23,774 nt of DNA from a virus, in the IMG/VR virus record IMGVR_UViG_3300046817_000550, positions 1 through 23,774 of that record. One strand, written 5' to 3'. How positions within the stretch are numbered: the first letter of the stretch is position 1; every line of letters starts with the position of its first letter. A model generated the notes under the pieces. It did no database searches. It worked only from the letters and a program-made list of their open reading frames with translations, and was not told where the DNA came from. This document shows, one piece after another, positions 7,446-13,777 of the stretch. The position numbers and the translations under genes are program-made.

Positions 7446-7823
7446 ATGGCACGCAAAATCACAGACAAGCTTCTGAACAAACTAGCCGCAGAGCAGCAAA
7501 ACGCTTGGGGGCAAATCACCCTAGATACCATCGTAGTCGATGTCATTTATCCCGGCGGTAAGGGATTGGCTTTCGAGTTGCAAATCGAACCTAACATCAT
7601 ATTGCAGCCGCGCACCAATACATGGATACCGGGCGTCGTCTACAATCCGCACTACACCAATGAGACATTAGATGACGATATGCCGGATGTTGGCGAAATC
7701 GTTGCCTATGCCATCAATGAGGGCGAGATGACATCCGATACCATAGAGGACCACAATCATATCGGCCCAATCAAATGGCAGGTCCGTAACGTCAAGCCGC
7801 TCAAGACTTGGGGCGTGCTATAG
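7446..7823 (+). CDS. Hypothetical early protein (125 aa)
   Basis: First gene of the rightward early cluster. It starts MARKITDKLLNKLAAEQQNA and has a beta-rich, acidic body with two PNIILQPRTNTWIPGVVYN-like strands. No membrane segment or catalytic motif is recognisable, and I do not know the family. ATG 7446 has GAGG eight bases upstream within GCGAGGATGACAC, a leader sequence that recurs before the genes at 8725 and 9902. It sits directly downstream of the control region and candidate promoter, so it is probably an early protein. Confidence 0.75.
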   Translation: MARKITDKLLNKLAAEQQNAWGQITLDTIVVDVIYPGGKGLAFELQIEPNIILQPRTNTWIPGVVYNPHYTNETLDDDMPDVGEIVAYAINEGEMTSDTIEDHNHIGPIKWQVRNVKPLKTWGVL

Positions 7824-7868
7824 TTGCCGCGCTGATCGCGACATTTAATTGCGCTGGAGGATAAAAAC

Positions 7869-8657
7869 TTGCTCAATATCATATCGTTAGGTGCAGGCGT
7901 GCAAAGCACCACATTATTGCTCATGGCAGCACAGGGCAAAATCGGCCCCATGCCCGACGCCGCAATCTTTGCCGATACGCAATGGGAACCTAAAGCGGTC
8001 TATCGCCATCTCGCATGGCTCAAATCACAAGCCATCCCATTCCCGATTTATCAGGTAAGCGCGGGCAATCTGCGCGCCGACATTCTATCGCGCTCAAACA
8101 CAAGCGGTGGGCGCTTCGCCGCCGTGCCTTGGCATATGGTCATGCCCAACGGTTCAACAGCCATTGGCCGCAGACAATGCACCCAAGAATACAAACTAAA
8201 ACCAATCCGGCAAAAAGTTCGCGCCCTGCTAGGCGATAAAACACCCAAGGGTGGCGCACAAATATGGATTGGTATTAGCTTAGACGAAGCCATGCGTATG
8301 AAGCCATCTAAAATCGGCTACATGGTCAATAGATGGCCACTGATTGAATTAAGAATGACCCGCCGCGATTGCCTGCAATGGCTAACAGAGCAGAATTACC
8401 CGCAACCCCCAAAATCATCCTGCATCGGTTGTCCTTATCATTCCAATAGCCAATGGCGCGACATTAAACGAGTTCCAGACGAATGGCAGGATGCCCTAAC
8501 AATAGACGCGGCCATTCGAGATCAGCCAAAAATGAAAGGACAACAGTTCGCCCACCATTCCAAAATACCATTGGCCGATGTCGATTTATCAACGGCTGAG
8601 GAACGCGGTCAATTAAACCTATTCAACAACGACTGTGAAGGAATGTGCGGAGTTTGA
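7869..8657 (+). CDS. PP-loop ATPase / PAPS-reductase-like protein (262 aa), TTG start
   Basis: An N-type ATP pyrophosphatase of the PAPS reductase superfamily. Residues 6-14 are the PP-loop SLGAGVQST. Further features are FADTQWEP at 35-41, RRQCTQEYK at 101-109, CIGCPYH at 185-191 and a C-terminal CEGMC at 256-260. True PAPS reductases reduce adenylyl-sulphate, but this phage branch has extra cysteine pairs (C185/C188, C256/C260, plus C104) that may hold a metal cluster. Relatives in bacteria include tRNA and DNA sulphur-modifying enzymes, so nucleic-acid modification is a reasonable but unproven guess. The start is TTG at 7869, supported by GGAGG eight bases upstream and by the conserved PP-loop beginning at residue 6. 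Confidence 0.88.
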   Translation: MLNIISLGAGVQSTTLLLMAAQGKIGPMPDAAIFADTQWEPKAVYRHLAWLKSQAIPFPIYQVSAGNLRADILSRSNTSGGRFAAVPWHMVMPNGSTAIGRRQCTQEYKLKPIRQKVRALLGDKTPKGGAQIWIGISLDEAMRMKPSKIGYMVNRWPLIELRMTRRDCLQWLTEQNYPQPPKSSCIGCPYHSNSQWRDIKRVPDEWQDALTIDAAIRDQPKMKGQQFAHHSKIPLADVDLSTAEERGQLNLFNNDCEGMCGV

Positions 8658-8724
8658 GATTGCAGCCCTAGCGCCTCTACATGGGGCGCTAGATCGGCAA
8701 TCCCGCCGACAATGCGAGGACACA

Positions 8725-8967
8725 ATGGCACAATTCAGCAAACGGCACTATCAGGCTATCGCGCAAGTGATGCAGGATAGCCGCATAGAACAAGAGCAAT
8801 TCGGCTTGCACGATTCAAAGCAGCAATCAGCCGTCAATGACGCGATGGAAGTAGTTTGCGACGAACTGGCCGATATGTTCTTTGACGATAATCCGCTCTT
8901 TAAGCGTGATTTGTTTATGCAAGCCTGCCAGCCTGGCGCCAACGTGCGCGCCAGAAAGGTAGCGTAG
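8725..8967 (+). CDS. Conserved small phage protein (80 aa)
   Basis: Starts MAQFSKRHYQAIAQVMQDSR and has an acidic helical middle (VNDAMEVVCDELADMFFDDNP) and a LFKRDLFMQACQPG end. The 'SKRHY.AIA..' opening with a '..NPLF.RD.F..AC' ending is a familiar pattern in phage early genes of unknown function. ATG 8725 is set by GCGAGGACACA directly upstream; in-frame codons back to 8635 overlap the PP-loop gene and lack an SD. Confidence 0.75.
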   Translation: MAQFSKRHYQAIAQVMQDSRIEQEQFGLHDSKQQSAVNDAMEVVCDELADMFFDDNPLFKRDLFMQACQPGANVRARKVA

Positions 8968-8969
8968 TC

Positions 8970-9401
8970 ATGACAAACCTATACCGCAGCGAAAGCAGCA
9001 ACCCAAAATGGAATGCGCAACGCAATCTAAACGGGCGCACCCATTACGTTGACGACGACACGCTACGCTTCCACAAATCGCGCATTTTGTCGGCACGCCA
9101 CACCGATAATGGCCTACTGTTCGCCATTGTCGAAAGCATGGCGCTCGATATGCACAACACAAAGCGCGGCTACCGATACGTCATCTTCGACCTGTTCGGC
9201 AGCACAATCGACCGCCCCAAATTAGAGGACAGTTATAGGACCTCTCGGCAGGCAACGGCCGCAATGTGGGCAGCATTAAACGCCATTGACGCCAAGGCTA
9301 TCACATTGGCAGCCATTGACCAGCAAGCCAAAAACCATATCCGCGAAATCGCGGACCTGACCAAGCTAGTGCAGTCGATTGATACCGCAAAGGCAGCCTA
9401 G
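8970..9401 (+). CDS. Conserved hypothetical phage protein (143 aa)
   Basis: Reads MTNLYRSESSNPKWNAQRNL, then THYVDDDTLRFHKSRIL and a YRYVIFDLFG strand, followed by a helical C-terminal half (ATAAMWAALNAIDAK). The 'NP.WNAQRNL.GRTHYVD..TLR.HKSR' opening is one I associate with phages of alphaproteobacteria, but there is no assigned function. It begins two bases after the previous stop. No membrane or signal sequence. Confidence 0.75.
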   Translation: MTNLYRSESSNPKWNAQRNLNGRTHYVDDDTLRFHKSRILSARHTDNGLLFAIVESMALDMHNTKRGYRYVIFDLFGSTIDRPKLEDSYRTSRQATAAMWAALNAIDAKAITLAAIDQQAKNHIREIADLTKLVQSIDTAKAA

Positions 9402-9403
9402 CC

Positions 9404-9625
9404 ATGAAAACCCCACAACTCCCGCCACTCGCTGGCATGACGCCGCTAGGGCTCACCAATGCCCTATCCCGCGACCAAGCCGCCCTAGCCCAACGCAAAG
9501 CTAACTCGCCGCTAATGGCACCTAAGCCGCAGATACCGTGCGACCATGGACTATTTAGCGACGAGCGGGATCAACTCGACTTGGCGGATATGCCAATGTT
9601 TCACGATGCAATCGAGGAGGAATAG
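9404..9625 (+). CDS. Hypothetical protein (73 aa)
   Basis: Pro-rich N-terminus (KTPQLPPLAGMTPLGLTNAL) with an acidic C-terminus (FSDERDQLDLADMPMFHDAIEEE). Largely unstructured in appearance. It starts two bases after the previous stop, and its final GAGGAGGAATAG supplies the SD for the next gene. Function not recognised. Confidence 0.65.
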   Translation: MKTPQLPPLAGMTPLGLTNALSRDQAALAQRKANSPLMAPKPQIPCDHGLFSDERDQLDLADMPMFHDAIEEE

Positions 9626-9628
9626 ACA

Positions 9629-9844
9629 ATGGCACAACATCTCACAAACCTAATCAATGAAGCACTAATGGACGCCCACAAGCGCAATGATTGCCATTGG
9701 ACGCTTCGCTACACGGACAAAGCAGTGCTTAATCACATGGATTTGCTGCTAGTTCGCGGCAATCATCCAATGGCTATGCGACCAGGAACGCAAGAAAACC
9801 GTTTCTGCGAACTGGCGCGGGCTGGCGTTCAACTATCAGACTAA
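9629..9844 (+). CDS. Hypothetical protein (71 aa)
   Basis: Begins MAQHLTNLINEALMDAHKRN and ends ENRFCELARAGVQLSD, probably a small alpha/beta protein. A strong GGAGG nine bases upstream sets the start. Nothing in it points to a function. Confidence 0.65.
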   Translation: MAQHLTNLINEALMDAHKRNDCHWTLRYTDKAVLNHMDLLLVRGNHPMAMRPGTQENRFCELARAGVQLSD

Positions 9845-9901
9845 TCCCTACACGGGCAGCCGTTGGCGCGGCTGCCCACTACCTTATGCGAGGACAATCC
9901 A

Positions 9902-10417
9902 ATGTCACTAGACAGTTACAATTTTCAAGACCGCATGGCAGCCGGCAAACAAGCCGCCATGGACGCGCGCAACCGTGGCCGCTCGATTGGCAGCAAGCCG
10001 GCGCGGCAACATAAACGGCCCATCGAGGACAATGAGATCAATCGCGCCTATAGCGAAATCGCCAGCCTGCGGGCTGAATTACGGCAGGCAAAACTCGATG
10101 CAATTGTGCTGCCGGAACCGCTCGATCATGGTGCGGAGTTTGATCGGCTAATGGGGCCCCGGTTGGCGCCGGAGCCCCGATCACTGCCGGATCACGGCAG
10201 CCTGCGAGGACTAAGGCCGGGACCGCAGGCAATGACCATTGCCGAATACCTGGACGCGCTATCGCAACTAGGCTTGACCCGCGCGGGAAAAGCTACCGCC
10301 GCCGCGCTCGGCCTTGGCATACGACAGTGCATTAGGCTCGCACAAGGTACAACGCCAATTAGCCCTACCATTGCATTGCTGGTCAAAGCGTATCTGCGGC
10401 ACGGTTTGCCCACCTGA
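9902..10417 (+). CDS. C-terminal helix-turn-helix DNA-binding protein (171 aa)
   Basis: Residues 1-60 are basic and low-complexity, with a helical stretch (NRAYSEIASLRAELRQAKLD) that could be a short coiled coil. A Pro/Gly linker follows. Residues about 110-171 read MTIAEYLDALSQLGLTRAGK...LGLGIRQCIRLAQGTTPISP, the pattern of a Cro/XRE-like helix-turn-helix seen in many phage and bacterial proteins. It probably binds DNA as an early regulator. ATG 9902 follows GCGAGGACAATCCA; the longer ORF from 9863 lacks an SD. Its last 35 bases overlap the end of the convergent gene at 10383. Confidence 0.78.
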   Translation: MSLDSYNFQDRMAAGKQAAMDARNRGRSIGSKPARQHKRPIEDNEINRAYSEIASLRAELRQAKLDAIVLPEPLDHGAEFDRLMGPRLAPEPRSLPDHGSLRGLRPGPQAMTIAEYLDALSQLGLTRAGKATAAALGLGIRQCIRLAQGTTPISPTIALLVKAYLRHGLPT

Positions 10418-10826
10418 TTTGCGCTGCACGGCGCGCTAGGGCTTGTGCCTGCTGTTTTGACATATACCGCCGGCTGTTAAAACCGCCTTTGGCCCATATT
10501 TTATTGATTGCCCTATGCACACTAGCGTGCATCATTGTGCCATTCCGCACATTGCTCGCATTGCGCTTTTTCAGCTTGGCCGCTGCCTTGCCATGCTCGA
10601 TCACCACCAGCCGCAGACCCAATACCGCCAGCATATCCCCCAGGCACCACCAGCCGATTCTCAATTTTGGATCGTTGCGTAATACCTTGCTGGCATAGCC
10701 GTCGGCAAAATGGCCTAGCTCGTCGATTGTTTCTCGTGAAACATCCAGGGCATCCGCACGCAACCGCAGGATGTAATGCAGGTCTTCGTATGTGGCAACA
10801 GTGCCGAGAATGGCGGGCGCGGTCAT
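10383..10826 (-). CDS. Conserved phage protein, possible HTH regulator (147 aa)
   Basis: The first 70 residues (VATYEDLHYILRLRADALDV, then SRETIDELGHFADGYASKVL) resemble a degenerate Cro-like helical domain found in many phage proteins. The IGWWCLGDMLAVLGLRLVVIE block after it is typical of the same family. The C-terminal half is very basic (RRYMSKQQAQALARRAAQIRWANR). I read it as a DNA-binding protein of unknown target. ATG at 10826 overlaps the HNH gene's stop by ATGA. It ends the leftward operon in 35-base convergent overlap with the gene ending at 10417. Confidence 0.7.
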   Translation of the reverse strand: MTAPAILGTVATYEDLHYILRLRADALDVSRETIDELGHFADGYASKVLRNDPKLRIGWWCLGDMLAVLGLRLVVIEHGKAAAKLKKRNASNVRNGTMMHASVHRAINKIWAKGGFNSRRYMSKQQAQALARRAAQIRWANRAADTL

Positions 10827-11335
10827 GCTGAAATCCTGATTTTATTTCTGACCACAGCACTAACAAAACTAGGACAAGGCCCGTATTTCCTAGCTAATGC
10901 AGCAACATCACCGCGCTTTCCCTTAAATTCAGATCTTATAGCTGAGATAACATCAAAAGAAAATTTACATTGGTGGTGCTGTTCACCGCGCTTTTGCGTC
11001 CCATGAATCTCCCTATCCGCACAATTCTCTTTTGCTGTAGCCCATCGCAAGTTTCTGTAATGATTATTTAATTTATTGCCATCGTTGTGCGCTGCTTGAT
11101 GCTTCAAAGACGGCGCAGGCCCGATAAATGTCTCGGCTACCAACCTATTAGCGCGCAATTCATATTTTTCCCCTGATTTATCCACTAATTTGACCTGCTT
11201 ATATCCAGACCTCAAAATCCTGCCTTTCAAAATGTATCCAGATTTTATCCTCCTTTTGGCAGGAACAATTCGCCTAATATCACCATATTCCGAAATCTCG
11301 TAGTCTGGATAATTTGGGTGAACGTCCCACATCAT
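10823..11335 (-). CDS. HNH homing-type endonuclease with NUMOD4-like N-terminus (170 aa)
   Basis: Residues 3-24 (WDVHPNYPDYEISEYGDIRR) match the NUMOD4 DNA-binding motif. Residues 79-100 contain HQAAHNDGNKLNNHYRNLRW, the HNH_3 nuclease core with H83, N84, D85 and N95. The C-terminal 45 residues (FDVISAIRSEFKGK...LARKYG) look like a small helix-turn-helix that adds target specificity. Such genes cut DNA lacking the gene and spread by repair. Base composition is visibly more A+T-rich than both neighbours, which supports recent arrival. It is nevertheless joined by ATGA overlaps on both sides. ATG 11335 or the next codon, also ATG, may be used. Confidence 0.9.
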   Translation of the reverse strand: MMWDVHPNYPDYEISEYGDIRRIVPAKRRIKSGYILKGRILRSGYKQVKLVDKSGEKYELRANRLVAETFIGPAPSLKHQAAHNDGNKLNNHYRNLRWATAKENCADREIHGTQKRGEQHHQCKFSFDVISAIRSEFKGKRGDVAALARKYGPCPSFVSAVVRNKIRISA

Positions 11336-11769
11336 ATTTTTCCCCCCGCCGCCAGTTTTTTAGCTAATGCACTGCGCGATTTTGTAGGGTCTCCAAAATG
11401 CTCGGCCGTCAAATCGCGATCGGCCATGGCCTCGATCTCCCAGCGGTCATGCTCGGCCTGCACCTCAGCCGGCACGTCCAGCCGCCGGTGATACCTGTCC
11501 GCCGGCGGCAGCGCCGCCAATCCATGCGCTGTATAGCGGCCCTCCGGTGGCATTTGCAGCTTGACGACCCGCCGCCTGGGCGGCTGCGGCTTAGGTCCGG
11601 TCTTGGCCGCAACCGTATAGCCTACCCGGTGCGCGCGGCGCCATTTGGGGTCAACCGCAGCCCGAATCTCCTCCACCGTCTTGTGCATTGCAAAAGCTAC
11701 CTGCTCCCAATCACAGCCCTCAGCCCGCAATGCAGATACTTTCAGGTGTTCGCCCATGGATAGGGTCAT
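11332..11769 (-). CDS. Hypothetical protein, HTH-like N-terminus (145 aa)
   Basis: Residues 6-40 (GEHLKVSALRAEGCDWEQVA...VEEIRAAVD) resemble the helix-turn-helix of resolvase-type or sigma-like DNA-binding domains. The middle is Pro/Lys/Arg-rich (KTGPKPQPPRRRVVK), and the C-terminus contains a charged helical section (EHDRWEIEAMADRDLTAEHF). ATG 11769 overlaps the upstream stop (ATGA); ATG 11757 is an alternative. Function not recognised. Confidence 0.65.
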   Translation of the reverse strand: MTLSMGEHLKVSALRAEGCDWEQVAFAMHKTVEEIRAAVDPKWRRAHRVGYTVAAKTGPKPQPPRRRVVKLQMPPEGRYTAHGLAALPPADRYHRRLDVPAEVQAEHDRWEIEAMADRDLTAEHFGDPTKSRSALAKKLAAGGKI

Positions 11770-12026
11770 ATGATGTCACCCTTACCTGGCCGACGAACCG
11801 GCGACCCTGCCCGCGCCATTTGCCGATAGCGCCAATGCGCCACCTCCTCCCCGCCAAGACCCTTCGGACGTGCCCAGGAAATAGCGGCATCCTTGGCCCT
11901 TGATATATTAACCATATCGGAAACCACGCCATTCCGCTCAATTCGCCACATATCCGGGTAAACACGATCTTGGCAAACACTAATGCCCGTCGTCCGTTGC
12001 CCAATGTAAAGCGTTAACCTATCCAT
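11766..12026 (-). CDS. Hypothetical protein (86 aa)
   Basis: Begins MDRLTLYIGQRTTGISVCQD with a beta-rich N-terminal half and a conserved-looking SRAKDAAISWARPKGLGGEE stretch, ending in a basic Gly/Pro-rich tail. ATG 12026 is preceded by GGAG eight bases upstream and overlaps the previous stop by eight bases. The ATG at 12059 and codons up to 12188 lie inside the upstream gene without an SD. I do not recognise the family. Confidence 0.65.
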   Translation of the reverse strand: MDRLTLYIGQRTTGISVCQDRVYPDMWRIERNGVVSDMVNISRAKDAAISWARPKGLGGEEVAHWRYRQMARAGSPVRRPGKGDII

Positions 12027-12363
12027 GTGCGGCTCCAGTGTTAACCCATTGTTTTCCATCCCAAATATAGCCCTTCGACGCCATGAAAGCATCCATTTTG
12101 GCCTGCTTGTTACCGTCTGGATCGTCATCGACATAATCGAGGAACCGTTTTTGGTGCAACCAGGTCCGCGCCATGCACACGAACTCACTGGCGAACTGCC
12201 CGTGCTGCTTTAGCTCCTCGGCATAGGCGCGGGCCGCGCGCACCAAATTTTCAGGCTTAACTCCTTGTTTTACCAGCATATTGTATTTGTCCTGCGCCGG
12301 GCCGATCGGATTGGCCCCCTTGCGCCGGGGGTATGCCTGCCAAAACTCAGTGAATGTTGTCAT
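12019..12363 (-). CDS. Phage replication protein C-terminal-like domain (114 aa)
   Basis: Starts MTTFTEFWQAYPRRKGANPI and later has SEFVCMARTWLHQKRFLDYV. The 'FW.AYPR...G...A...Y' start and a '..TWL...RF.D' end are the signature of the C-terminal module of phage replication initiators, in which a winged-helix domain normally precedes it. Here that N-terminal domain is missing and the module stands alone. It could load helicase or contact host DnaB, which is inference. ATG 12363 has GAGG five to six bases upstream. It is the first gene after the 309-bp gap with operator-like repeats. Confidence 0.68.
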   Translation of the reverse strand: MTTFTEFWQAYPRRKGANPIGPAQDKYNMLVKQGVKPENLVRAARAYAEELKQHGQFASEFVCMARTWLHQKRFLDYVDDDPDGNKQAKMDAFMASKGYIWDGKQWVNTGAAHG

Positions 12364-12672
12364 AATTGCCTCGCAGGATTGGTTTCCTAATCATACCATT
12401 AGTAGTGGGTGTTACCGTTTTATCACGCTACATCTTGTGGGTCTTGACATGTAGTTTTGGCCCTGTTCATGCTACGCGCGCGGCTCACCGGCACCACCAC
12501 CACAGCAAAGTGGCCTTCAGGAAAGGCCCGGTGAGAAGCAAACCACACAAAAACCCACCGAAAACTCTGCCCAAGACAAGCGGCATACAGGTGATTGTCG
12601 GAAACTCTATTTCGGTGCGACCTACTAGATGTAGTGTTTTGGGTGTGGTCGACACTAGATGTAGTATGCCGT
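12364..12672. other. 309-bp intergenic gap with operator-like repeats
   Basis: Between the replication-like gene and the VRR-NUC gene. It contains the two ACTAGATGTAGT sites and, nearer the gene at 12363, a TATGAT box at 12394-12399 on the minus strand with no good -35. A plus-strand open frame from a TTG at 12366 and a minus-strand one to 12739 exist but neither has an SD. I interpret it as a regulatory gap rather than a gene. Confidence 0.5.
12624..12665. repeat. Two copies of palindromic site ACTA-GATG-TAGT
   Basis: ACTAGATGTAGT at 12624-12635 and 12654-12665, exactly 30 bases apart, so on nearly the same face of the helix. Each is symmetric in its outer four bases. The spacing and symmetry suggest tandem binding of a dimeric regulator such as the Cro-like protein at 13117, upstream of the gene at 12363. 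Confidence 0.65.
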
Positions 12673-13026
12673 TCACTTTATGAGCCCCCACGCTGCCAAC
12701 ACCGCCAATGCGCGGTCTATCCCTTGTGCAACGCAGCAATAGGCGCCGGCTGTTTCCATGTCGCTGATAAATTCTAGTTGCGCCTGGGTAGCTTTGTTCG
12801 CACCGACCTTCAGTTCCAGACAGTACATGCGGCCCTGGTGCACCATTATCAGATCACTGACGCCGGCGCGCACGCCCTCGGCCTTCAGCCGCATCCGCTC
12901 GTGCCTATTGCTGCGCTCGTTCGCCGTGTGCCAGAAGACCAGGCCCGGCACGCCACGCAGCCGTAGGTGCTGTACAACGCTGCGTTGCAGCATGTGTTCG
13001 GTAATGGCGCCACGGTGATAGCCCAT
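12673..13026 (-). CDS. VRR-NUC domain nuclease (117 aa)
   Basis: A PD-(D/E)xK nuclease of the VRR-NUC family, stand-alone as in many phages. The active site is visible: GVRAGVSDLI at 51-60 with D58, then ELKVG at 71-75 with E71 and K73, and KATQAQLEF with Q81. Members resolve branched DNA, for example in recombination or before packaging. Length is typical. ATG 13026 is chosen because it overlaps the stop of the 29-aa membrane gene (TAATG), although no clear SD is seen; ATG 12993 is an alternative. A good AGGAG is absent, so it probably relies on coupling. Confidence 0.9.
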   Translation of the reverse strand: MGYHRGAITEHMLQRSVVQHLRLRGVPGLVFWHTANERSNRHERMRLKAEGVRAGVSDLIMVHQGRMYCLELKVGANKATQAQLEFISDMETAGAYCCVAQGIDRALAVLAAWGLIK

Positions 13027-13115
13027 TACAGCAGCGTGAGCAGCCCCGTGACGACTGTGAAGCTCAGGCAGAACCAGATCGCCGCATATTCCCAGTCGGG
13101 GATGTAGATTGTCAT
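13026..13115 (-). CDS. 29-aa membrane peptide
   Basis: The sequence is MTIYIPDWEYAAIWFCLSFT followed by VVTGLLTLL, one hydrophobic helix after a short polar start. ATG 13115 comes one base after the stop of the Cro-like gene and has GGAGG five bases upstream. Its stop overlaps the start of the VRR-NUC gene. The SD and double coupling argue it is translated. Function unknown. Confidence 0.68.
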   Translation of the reverse strand: MTIYIPDWEYAAIWFCLSFTVVTGLLTLL

Positions 13116-13116
13116 G

Positions 13117-13341
13117 TCAGCCTCCGTCGCGCACCAGTTTACGCATGGGCCATAGGCCGGGTGCCGCCGTCAGCCGCTTGGCCTTCAATGCTTCCATGAT
13201 TGCCAGATAGGTGTTGGCCGGGAATTGCTTGTCGCGCCGCCAGTTCGATACCGCCGAATAGGGCGCATTGAGTTGGCGTGCCGTCTTGGCGCTGCCGCCC
13301 ATCACGTCGATCACGGCGTCTACTGTGGTTAATTTGGCCAT
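13117..13341 (-). CDS. Cro/CI-like small DNA-binding regulator (74 aa)
   Basis: Residues 5-50 (TTVDAVIDVMGGSAKTARQL, then NAPYSAVSNWRRDKQFPANT) are the helix-turn-helix of small Cro-like phage repressors; SAVSNWRR is the recognition helix. It is divergent from the rightward cluster at 13434 and first in the leftward operon, the normal position for a repressor or Cro. No SD precedes ATG 13341. A promoter candidate would place the transcript start at the ATG itself, as in leaderless repressor messages. An ATG at 13380 would add 13 unlike residues. Confidence 0.82.
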   Translation of the reverse strand: MAKLTTVDAVIDVMGGSAKTARQLNAPYSAVSNWRRDKQFPANTYLAIMEALKAKRLTAAPGLWPMRKLVRDGG

Positions 13342-13347
13342 GGCTGG

Positions 13348-13377
13348 AGCATATTCACAAAATCTTAACAGATGCAA
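13348..13377 (-). promoter_or_regulatory. Possible leaderless promoter of the Cro-like gene
   Basis: On the minus strand TTGCAT, an 18-base spacer and TATGCT, with the expected start at or next to the ATG at 13341. Only TTG and TAT..T match the consensus, so this is tentative. The lack of an SD before the gene is what makes it worth noting. Confidence 0.3.
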
Positions 13378-13386
13378 CATATTTTA

Positions 13387-13421
13387 TTGACGCGGTGCAG
13401 ATTATATGAGACTGTGCAAAT
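13387..13421 (+). promoter_or_regulatory. Control element shared with 7366-7388, plus a third GTGCA box
   Basis: TTGACG, then GTGCAGAT at 13395-13402 and ATATGA at 13404-13409, matches the element at 7366-7388 at 19 of 23 positions. GTGCAAAT follows at 13414-13421. It lies 25 to 47 bases before the first rightward ATG of this cluster and between divergent genes. No good -10 box sits at 16-18 bases from TTGACG, so it may be an operator rather than a promoter. Confidence 0.5.
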
Positions 13422-13433
13422 CGGCAGGTACAT

Positions 13434-13562
13434 ATGACTGATGACAGCAACCCAATATACGGTGTAATTCTAGGATTGTTGGTTGCTGCATTTCTACTTT
13501 ATGGATGCGCGCCAATTTGGAATTGGATGCTCGGATATGGCTTTAGGTGGATTTGGTCATGA
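13434..13562 (+). CDS. 42-aa membrane protein
   Basis: Sequence starts MTDDSNPIYGVILGLLVAAF and ends in an aromatic stretch with IWNWMLGYGF and WIWS. One transmembrane helix (about residues 9-27) with a Trp-rich tail. The ATG at 13434 has CAGG five bases upstream, and its stop overlaps the next gene's start (ATGA). First gene of the second rightward cluster. Function not recognised. Confidence 0.65.
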   Translation: MTDDSNPIYGVILGLLVAAFLLYGCAPIWNWMLGYGFRWIWS

Positions 13563-13777
13563 CCAAAATCGAAACACTAGACGACACCAAAATGCCGGGC
13601 CGGCGCAGCTACATCATAACCGGCGATACCAAGTTCGAGGTGCAGTGCATCATAGATGCAAGAATGCGGTGGGTTGATACCGCCATGGGTGGTGTGCCCG
13701 GCAGCGCGCATTTCATCGGGCCGTACCGGATAGCTGGCGGACGCTACGAGGCCAAGGGTAAGGTCATCATCACATGA
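13559..13777 (+). CDS. Hypothetical protein (72 aa)
   Basis: A small beta-rich protein, with SYIITGDTKFEVQCIIDARM followed by a Gly-rich middle and the strand-like ending EAKGKVIIT. The ATG at 13559 overlaps the previous stop and its own stop overlaps the next start (ATGA). No catalytic motif or membrane segment. Not recognised. Confidence 0.65.
   Translation: MTKIETLDDTKMPGRRSYIITGDTKFEVQCIIDARMRWVDTAMGGVPGSAHFIGPYRIAGGRYEAKGKVIIT

Noticed and set aside
7271-7546. Minus-strand 91-residue frame over the promoter region
   Set aside because: It crosses the candidate promoter and the start of the gene at 7446 on the other strand, with no SD.
12485-12586. Minus-strand 33-aa hydrophobic frame (MPLVLGRVFGGFLCGLLL)
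   Set aside because: No SD and no coupling to a neighbour, unlike the accepted tiny membrane genes.
12366-12683. Plus-strand frame with a signal-like start and a His run (HHHH)
   Set aside because: It begins at a TTG without SD, lies in a gap with operator-like repeats, and its end overlaps the VRR-NUC gene.
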